Below, piece by piece: positions 57,269-64,000 of a stretch of DNA of 64,000 nucleotides. The stretch covers positions 310,001-374,000 of the forward strand of contig JANFAH010000028.1 in NCBI GenBank assembly GCA_024663395.1, given 5' to 3'. A program made the translations under genes and the position numbers. The notes under the pieces were generated by a model, which was not told the origin of the DNA, did no database searches, and saw only the letters and a list, made by a program, of their open reading frames with translations. This DNA comes from Pisolithus tinctorius (Eukaryota; Basidiomycota; Agaricomycetes; Boletales; Pisolithaceae). Position 1 is the stretch's first letter. The number at the start of each line of letters is the position of its first letter.

Positions 57269-59223
57269 ATGGCCAGCAGCGATCACAGTACTAATTGTGT
57301 TAATACCTCAGATGAGGACTTTTCCTCCGATGAGGAATCTAGCTCAGATAGCATGGAGACAGTAAAATCTGCACCAGGAAAGCTGAGACCAGATGAACTT
57401 CAAATCCTCCAAGATGGTCTAAAGGATTGGAAGGAAGCTGACACAAACAAAAGGGCCTCGCTGATGGAGGGCATGCGGAACAAAATCAAGTGGCTGGATG
57501 CCAACAAGAGCCTCAAACAAAATGAATGGAATAGAAAACAGACGGTAAGCTTGATGGTTTTGATGTGCTTGCAGTCATGTTAAGTATATTTTACAGGCCA
57601 TCAAGAACTGGATGTATAATAACAGTCAGTCCCGGGCACAGAAGGCCTTGGTCAAGTATGGCTCCAAATGGACAGCCCTAAAGGTGATCAAGCTGCAGCA
57701 TAAGAAGGATATCCAGCAAGTACTTGTGAAGGCTGGAATACAGCCTGGGACATCGGCTATGATCAAACACTATCAGCCAGCTGTTCAGAAGGTAGTCCAG
57801 TCGTTGACCAAGGCTGAATTGGACCAGGCAGCCCATTTGGCGAAAGAGTGGAATGAGAGAAAGCCGCCACCTGAAGCCCAGGCAGAGTAAGCATCCAAGT
57901 TCTCCCATGGGCAATACTAACTTAAATGCAGGGCCACAACAAGTAAGGGCCGAAAGTATGCAAAACAGTTTGCATACGACATGTGGAAGCAGTGTGGGAT
58001 GAGAGTGGTGATCATGTTGGCATGGAAGGATAAGGATGGCGAAGTGATGGCATGCCCATTCTTCCAAATCTCTTGGACTTACGGACACCGGAATTAAAGG
58101 ACATCATGAGGGTGTTCATAACCAGCCATTATCATATGTGCCAATTTCCATGGTCGATGAGTTACTAACATCTAAACACAGGCTTGGCTTGTGGGAAGAC
58201 GAATGCCAGTGTACCTTGGGCTGCAATAGCTGACAACTGGGCATCCTATGTGTCTTCCAAGTATCTTCCTCCCAATATCCCATTCAAAGAACCCACCAGG
58301 CTGACACATCATGAACTAATTGAAACCTTGGAGTTCTGGAAGGAGCGACAGCAGGAGCACCCAGAAGATGTCTTCCAGTTCCAAAGGTGGAGATCTCAGG
58401 ATGGTTCCCTGGAGGAGCCAGTCTCCAAACACCAATGCCAGTCAGACAAAGCCAAAGGGAAGAGACTCTGGACAGAAGGTGAGGTCATGATCAATTTGGA
58501 TATACATAACTGATCACACATTAAGTCAATTCTGTTGATGGCTCCAACTACGGACATCACTCAGAGGAGGAACCAGCTCCTCCCACAAAACCTTCCACCA
58601 AATGGCAACGGATAGATGGTATGTCAGAGCTGGTCAGATTTTTTACTGGTAACCCTAACATGACCTTGGAATTGTGTGCCAAAGATCATCCCACTGGAAT
58701 ATCCAATGCACAGGAGGACAACAGATGGTGGAAGCAGTCCACATCAGACTGGCACAATACAGCTACTGCATACCCCAAGCCAGCTGGTAAGTGGTATCCG
58801 GCAACAATGAATATTGCTGATAGAATTGTATCAGACAATCATGCCAATGATGGTGTCAATTCAACTGCAAGGAAGCCCAAGCCCAAGCCAAGAATCAGAT
58901 CCAATGGTCAGTTTCCATGCACACTTGGTTAATCCTCTCATTACAGCATTCTACAGCAGCCCAGAATGATAAGACAGTCATATCACCTAATGATGGTAGG
59001 TATACATCCATAACACAATTACACATGCTTATCTATGTCAGGAGTTGATCTGGTGGGTAGGAATTTGAATGCCAGGCCTAGAGGCCATGCGATGGACAGG
59101 GAAGATAGACTGTTGGATCAAGCAGAAGAGGATGGTGTGGCTCGTTGCCCAGAGCGGAATTGTAGGCCCCCATGGCGGCCAGATGATAATTATCCTACTC
59201 CAACCATGAGGAGGCAAAGGTAG
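57269..59223 (+). CDS. KDZ-companion gene, unknown function (module 2)
   Basis: Exon 1 (57269-57543) starts MASSDHSTNC with an acidic serine-rich stretch (TSDEDFSSDEESSSDS). Exon 2 (57597-57886) is helical and basic (AIKNWMYNNSQSRAQKALVK, LAKEWNERKPPPEAQAE). Exon 3 (from 57932) has KYAKQFAYDMWKQCG and RVVIMLAWKDKDGEV. A later exon (from about 58185) has WAAIADNWASYVSSKYLPP and PEDVFQFQRWRSQDGSLEEP. Two or three small exons end in LLDQAEEDGVARCPER and PTPTMRRQR at TAG 59223. Introns are about 45-55 nt with GT..AG ends. Homologous blocks occur in the same order in the gene at 18050-20428, so it is a real conserved partner of KDZ elements. The exon 3 end is uncertain because the frame changes near 58060. 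Function unknown; the basic, acidic and tryptophan-rich make-up suggests nucleic-acid or protein binding. Confidence 0.68.
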
Positions 59224-59588
59224 AATTGATGCCAGTACCTAATGTTTTCCTGTAGACTGGCGACAAACATATATAGTGCACAGTGCAGGAATCACCAGTG
59301 AATTACTGGCCCCATAGCTACCATGTACTGTAACCCACTGTTGCAATCCAATCTGGCCAGTTTGTGCACTTCTCCAATTCCATTCAACATAATGTTCATT
59401 GAAATGAGTTAAATATACAAATTAAAGTTGGTCTGGTTTAAGGTGGTAGCCTACAACTGCTGGCTCTTCCTCCAGAAGATCTGCTAACTGTTGCCAGAAT
59501 CTGGTAAGCATGGCATGCCACTCAACATGTGATCACCACTCCCTGGTTGCATCCACCAGGGTATTGGCATAATACCTATATGCGGTGA
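59224..59588. other. spacer, no gene
   Basis: AT-rich intergenic sequence between two convergent genes. No features seen. Confidence 0.45.
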
Positions 59589-60497
59589 TCAGATTGGCAT
59601 TGGGTGCAGCATTGATGTCTGGCTGACACGCCCCACTCCTAGCCACAATACTGGAGATCCGCCTTGACATTTGAACTGGTAGACGTGTTTAGCTATGGTT
59701 GTGTAGGAACTTCTGGACTTACGCTTGGTTTGTGGAGTATCAACTCCCAGCTGTATGGCGAACTCCTGGGAGACTGCGAAAAGCTCTGAATGTGACAATG
59801 GGATTGGCACTGGCAATGGGGATCTAGCCAGCAGTATCAATGTGGAGCTGAATGATGCAGGAGCGTCTGAAAGGTCCATAGGTTGATGAGGCCCAGGGAA
59901 ATTGCCACTGGGTGATGTGAATGGTGTTGGGCTGGGAACCGGGATAGGATTGCAATGGGCTGGTGACACAGATGCAGTCAAGGACCGAAATTGGGGCTCA
60001 TGCAATAGGATGAACAGTCGTGATGATTGGCCAGCTGCTTGAGTTGGGTAGATGTAAGCTGATGATCTTGTAGCAGCAGGTGACTGAAATGCTGGTTCTT
60101 GTAAAGGACTGACCAGTGGGGACTGAAATGGTGGGGGCAACCCCCAAGGTGGCTCGTGCAATGGAGTACCTGGGGCAACAGGCAGTGGTGATTTGTCCCA
60201 TGCCAGCTCAAGTAATGGGGTGCTGTCAGAGAGGCATGTTGATATGGAGTCCCAAGGAGGCTCAACCAATGGGCTGCTAGGGGAGGGAGATGGTGCAAAT
60301 GACTCCCATGCTGGCTCTATCAAAGGTGATCTGGGCAAACCAGAGGACTGGAAGGAGGGTTCCAGTCCAGTTGTGCATGTTGTTTGAGCTGGGGACAGCT
60401 CGAAAGGTGGCTTGTGTAATGGGGATGATGGTGTGTCCGGCAGGTCATCTTCAGTAAGCATTTCCTCATCCTCATCGAGAGATGCGAGCCGCTGCAT
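59589..60497 (-). CDS. proline-rich repeat protein, unknown
   Basis: An open frame of 302 residues starting MQRLASLDEDEEMLTEDD. At least seven imperfect repeats of about 23 residues carry the core (S/T)PLxEPxW(D/E/G): for example SPLIEPAWESFAPS, SPLVEPPWDSIS, TPLLELAWDKSPL and TPLHEPPWGLPPP. The C-terminal part (LGVDTPQTKRKSRSSYTTIA) is basic. I know no family. It lies divergently to the cysteine-cluster gene at 60863. Long repeats kept in frame favour a real protein over a chance frame. Confidence 0.5.
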   Translation of the reverse strand: MQRLASLDEDEEMLTEDDLPDTPSSPLHKPPFELSPAQTTCTTGLEPSFQSSGLPRSPLIEPAWESFAPSPSPSSPLVEPPWDSISTCLSDSTPLLELAWDKSPLPVAPGTPLHEPPWGLPPPFQSPLVSPLQEPAFQSPAATRSSAYIYPTQAAGQSSRLFILLHEPQFRSLTASVSPAHCNPIPVPSPTPFTSPSGNFPGPHQPMDLSDAPASFSSTLILLARSPLPVPIPLSHSELFAVSQEFAIQLGVDTPQTKRKSRSSYTTIAKHVYQFKCQGGSPVLWLGVGRVSQTSMLHPMPI

Positions 60498-60862
60498 ATC
60501 ATGGCATGATGGAATTACTGCACACAGTCATTAGAAGTAATGGTCCTTGGACTGGCTGACTTACAGAGTTTATCTGGACTGCTGGAACTGAATCTAACAT
60601 TTCTGGGAGCCATATGAAAGTTTGAAATGTTGCAGGTGCTGTGGGGATTACACCAATGTTTGAGAATGATTTCGGTACCAGTGATAAGATTGTATTACAC
60701 AATATTTTTTCACCAGTACATTGAATATTGTAAATCACAACATCACCAGAGTGAGCATTTGTATTGTGCTTATGTAAGCCTGTTGAATGGTGTATGCTAG
60801 CTGGCAAATTCACCACACTGCTCAAGCACCCACCACCTGCACACCTAAGGTTTAACAGCACT

Positions 60863-62543
60863 ATGTCTACCACCAACACCAGCACCTTCATCCCGGAACA
60901 ATCGACTGACAACATCCAGCCAGTCATCACCACTGAAAATGCCAAGCAGATGGTCGAGGAGGCTGCCAGGCTTACAATGCAGGCACTAAGAGGGCTTCGG
61001 GGCCAGGACGGTACACACTGGCGCAAAGTGGCTCAGCTTGTGTGGGCCCAGCTGGTAAGTGAAATCGCAGCCATGATATCCATTCCTGACATCTATGTAG
61101 GGAATGGTCCACACGGTTGTTGAACATCTACCCCCAGCATTCAAGATCCCTCCGCATCTTATTGCTATCGATATGCACATGGTTGACCTGGCAATAATCT
61201 TTGTGATGCAGACATGGCCCCCTTTCAACCAGATGATGATGGCATGAGAGGCCGATGTGAAGGATCATCCATGGTATCGCCTTCGTCACCAGCCAAAATC
61301 TCACCCATATTACAAGGTCATGGAGAAACTTACCAGGCCTTCATTGAGGGCTGAGCACCAGGCACAGCCGGTGGATAAGGGGAAGGGGAAAGAGTTGGGT
61401 ATGGATGAGGCTCAAGGGATTTGACTTCCAGGTGAGCACTAATTCTGACAATGGCAATTGGATAGACCACTAACACAGGATCCGAACATGCACCCACAGA
61501 CACTACAGCTAAGACCACTGGAATTGTGATTCAGAAGCCAGGAAATGAAGAGGATCAGAACAAGGAGAAGGCATGGGGCCATAGCCAGTCAAGATGTGGC
61601 CAGCCAGTGGCCAAGCCGGTTGATGCCAGTGATCAGACCAGTAGAGGCCAGAGCCAGTTCAGGAGACCAACGAAGAAGGCAAAACCAGCAGTCAACGAGG
61701 ATGTGCAGGACCGGCGAGACATCAACAACCCTCCCAAGTCTTGGGAGGTAGTGCCAGAAGCTGAGCGGTGTGTGAGATGCCAGGACAGGAGTTGGCCATG
61801 TGTGGTGCTAGCTGGCAGGGCATGCTGGCAATGCCACTGTACGAAATACTCATGCAGCTTGTTCAAGGGGAGGGGAGACAAGTCTGAGATGCAGCGAAAA
61901 GCCTCCTGATCAAGGCCTCGCTGGCAATGATCCCCAGAAGATACCACCAGCCTTCCCACCACTTCAATGCTTGCTATGCCAGCTCCATCGACTGGTCGAC
62001 AAGCCAAACGTCAAAGGGCACCAAGCCAAAATCAATCTGCCAGTCCATCCAAAGTAACAAGCCATCATTTGTCTCCTGGCCCACAGACTGGCCACCCCAG
62101 TAAGTTATTCACAGTCCTATATTTTTGGCTAATCGGTTGAACTAATATTTCTATTGAGTAGTGGAAATTATTACTCTGTCATGGCTATCCCGGTCATGGT
62201 CTCGTGCAAGAAGCACTGCAACAGACCCACCCATCACTCCAGTGGTGACTACTACAACCGGTGCTGATGATCCGTGCCATTGTGACAAGTATCGGGAAGA
62301 GGTTACCATCCTCAAGCAGGAGAATGCTGACATGAGGTGGGAGATTGAAGTAACCCATACTGAGCTTGCTGCTCTCCATCAGGTGGTAGATGCCATCTGT
62401 AATCACCTATTCCCAGCCCCAGATGTGCTTAACCATCCTCTGGTCCCATTTCACGCTACATCCAACCCTACACTGGTACCTCACATGCCAGTCATGGTGG
62501 AACTTGGCACTGCCACTGGTGTTGTAGAGGTTCAATCATCCTG
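60863..62543 (+). pseudogene. cysteine-cluster and coiled-coil protein of a multicopy fungal type
   Basis: Exon 1 (60863-61054) reads MSTTNTSTFIPEQSTD with a helical stretch (MVEEAARLTMQALRGLRG). Exon 2 (from about 61098) contains VVEHLPPAFKIPPHLIAID and a TGA in MMMA*EADVK, plus a second TGA in AQGI*LPG, both expected CGA. The exon at about 61502-61909 ends in a Cys cluster, CVRCQDRSWPC...CWQCHCTKYSCS, of the CxxC-x5-C / CxxC-x5-C kind seen in many hypothetical mushroom proteins. The last exon (from about 62160) is a coiled coil (YREEVTILKQENADMRWEIE). In an intact copy this could bind DNA or zinc; here the reading frame is broken at least twice. No role known. Confidence 0.55.
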
Positions 62544-63240
62544 AAGCGGCTCAAGACAGGAGTCCACTGAACCCCCCCCCCGGCTTCATTCGAGGGAGGT
62601 GCTGGCTTGGAAGTACCTCCTTCAAATGTCGAACCTGTGCATGGACCTGCTGGAGGTCCAGCAATATCTATTACTCCACCACCACCAGCAGTCGGATCAG
62701 CGCCCAGACAGGAAGGTAGGATGGAGGTCGACTAACTTTAATGTACTTGTCATTTCGCAATCCATTGGTGTTTTTTGTCTTTGTACTTGTACTTGGTTAG
62801 CTGCAGAAATATATTTTATGTTGTCAAAATGCGATCTCCAGGAAGAAGTAGCTACCCCTGCTGGTAGTTGTTACTGTATAATTCAGATACTGGAAAACCA
62901 ATCTGGTACAGTGATGTCTGTACCAAGGCCATGGTGTGACAAGTGCTAAGGGCCAATGGAGTCATGGTTCACCTAGATGATTGAATGATGACTGGCTGGC
63001 ATAACTCAATTGTTTTTTCTGTATAGCATGATGGTGGCTTTCATGGTATTGTTCTGGCTTGCTGGAGGCTGTAAGGCATTGAAATCACAGTTTAAATGTA
63101 CTGGGTAGTTGGCTAGTCTTCTGGTCATTACCAGAGCCACTATTGTGGTAATACATGCATCTCTGGCATGGTACTGGTACCAGTATGTACATACACTGTG
63201 GACCTGCCCCCAGGAGGTCAGGCAGGTCAGGCATGGTATG
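62544..63240. other. no gene recognised
   Basis: The first part (to about 62940) has open frames with Pro/Gln-rich text that could be a further exon of the preceding gene (PPPAVGSAPRQEG-like reading). The rest is low in features, with C-run CCCCCCCCC near 62573. Confidence 0.35.
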
Positions 63241-64000
63241 GTATAATTTCTGGGCAGGCCTCCATGGCATTAGTGCCAGGACAGCTTGACTGATGGCCTC
63301 ATGTCATTGGGGGATGTGCCAGAACTCATTACAATGGTGCTGTGACAGCCTGCATGATGGCCTCATGGCATTGGGGATGTGCCAGAACATATGGCATAGG
63401 TGCCAGCATGGCTTCCATGGTATTGGTGTTGTGCTGGAACACATTAAAATGGTGCCAGGATGGCTTACATGATGGATGCAGTGAATTGGGGATATGCCAG
63501 AATACATGGAACAAGTGCTGGGGTGGCTTCCATGGCATTGGTGTTGTGCCAGAACACATTACAATGGCATAGGTGCCAGGAAGGCTTCCACAGCATTGGT
63601 GTTGTGCCAGAACACATTACAATGGTGCCAGAATGGCCTGAATGATGGCTGCATGGCATTGGGGATGTGCTGGCACTAATTACAAAGGTGCCAGGATGGC
63701 TTGCATGATGGATCCATCGCATTGGAGATATGCCAGAATACATAGAACCAGTGCCAGGATGGCCTCCATGGCATTGGGGATGTGCCAACTCTCATTACAA
63801 AGGTGCCAGGATGGATTGCATGATGGACCCATGGCATTGGGGATATGCTGGAATACATGGAACCAGTGCCGGGCCGGCCTCCATGGCATTGGTCCGGTGC
63901 TGGTACACATTACAATGGTGCTGGGATGGCCTGCATGATGGCCCATGGCATTGGTCCAGTGCTGGCACACATTACAATGGTGCCGGGAGGCCTGCATGAT
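63241..64000. repeat. minisatellite E, about 58-bp units, runs off the window
   Basis: Twelve to thirteen imperfect copies of TGCCAGnATGGCnTCCATGGCATTGG followed by G(G/T)(G/T)ATGTGCCAGAACACATTACAA. GCATTGG-type marks at 63303, 63365, 63416, 63531, 63591, 63651, 63714, 63769, 63829, 63882 and 63943 give 50-63-bp spacing. CpG nearly absent. Overlapping open frames on both strands are repeat artefacts. Confidence 0.88.

Overview
The window looks like a transposon-packed stretch of a mushroom-forming basidiomycete (Agaricomycetes) genome. The supporting signs are genes split by short GT..AG introns of about 40-60 nt, KDZ transposases with CxC2 zinc clusters, TET/JBP-type dioxygenase genes next to them, a chromodomain Ty3/Gypsy retrotransposon, PIF/Harbinger and Helitron remnants, and no bacterial features.

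Layout. 0.3-5.2 kb is CpG-rich and gene-like: a small three-exon hypothetical gene, then a 12-exon gene whose exons join into an uninterrupted 886-codon frame. 5.2-6.1 kb holds CpG-rich degenerate sub-repeats related to those at 23.1-25.1 kb. 6.1-10.4 kb is CpG-poor and minisatellite-rich, with 64/65-bp arrays separated by two tRNA-derived (SINE-like) heads. 12.7-20.4 kb is a decayed KDZ module: TET/JBP dioxygenase, KDZ transposase, companion gene, all on +. 20.7-22.8 kb has a 45-bp minisatellite and a Helitron Rep remnant, cut by a pol-less LTR retroelement (22.8-27.0 kb, minus orientation). 27.0-27.4 kb is a foldback element. 28.5-41.2 kb is a 161-bp satellite interrupted by a Gypsy gag-protease remnant, a mariner-like element with 577-bp inverted arms, and an LTR that carries a 3,078-bp PIF/Harbinger element (TTA target duplication). 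43.5-49.3 kb is an almost complete chromovirus with 372-bp LTRs, a 5-bp target duplication and a probable self-priming site. 50.4-59.2 kb is a second, better preserved KDZ module (TET/JBP -, KDZ -, companion +). 59.6-62.5 kb has a proline-rich ORF and a Cys-cluster/coiled-coil gene, and 63.2-64.0 kb is a minisatellite running off the end.

How it hangs together. CpG is scarce in nearly all repeats, and premature stops in at least six element classes are TGA where an arginine CGA is expected. All 14 differences between the chromovirus LTRs are transitions and at least 13 fit CpG decay. This is the footprint of cytosine methylation (a RIP-like or deamination process) acting on transposons. In the same window the KDZ elements carry genes for TET/JBP enzymes, a family known to oxidise 5-methylcytosine. 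The intact CpG-rich 886-aa gene is the main exception to the decay. Exon boundaries are read by eye; functions are by family resemblance from memory, not database search.
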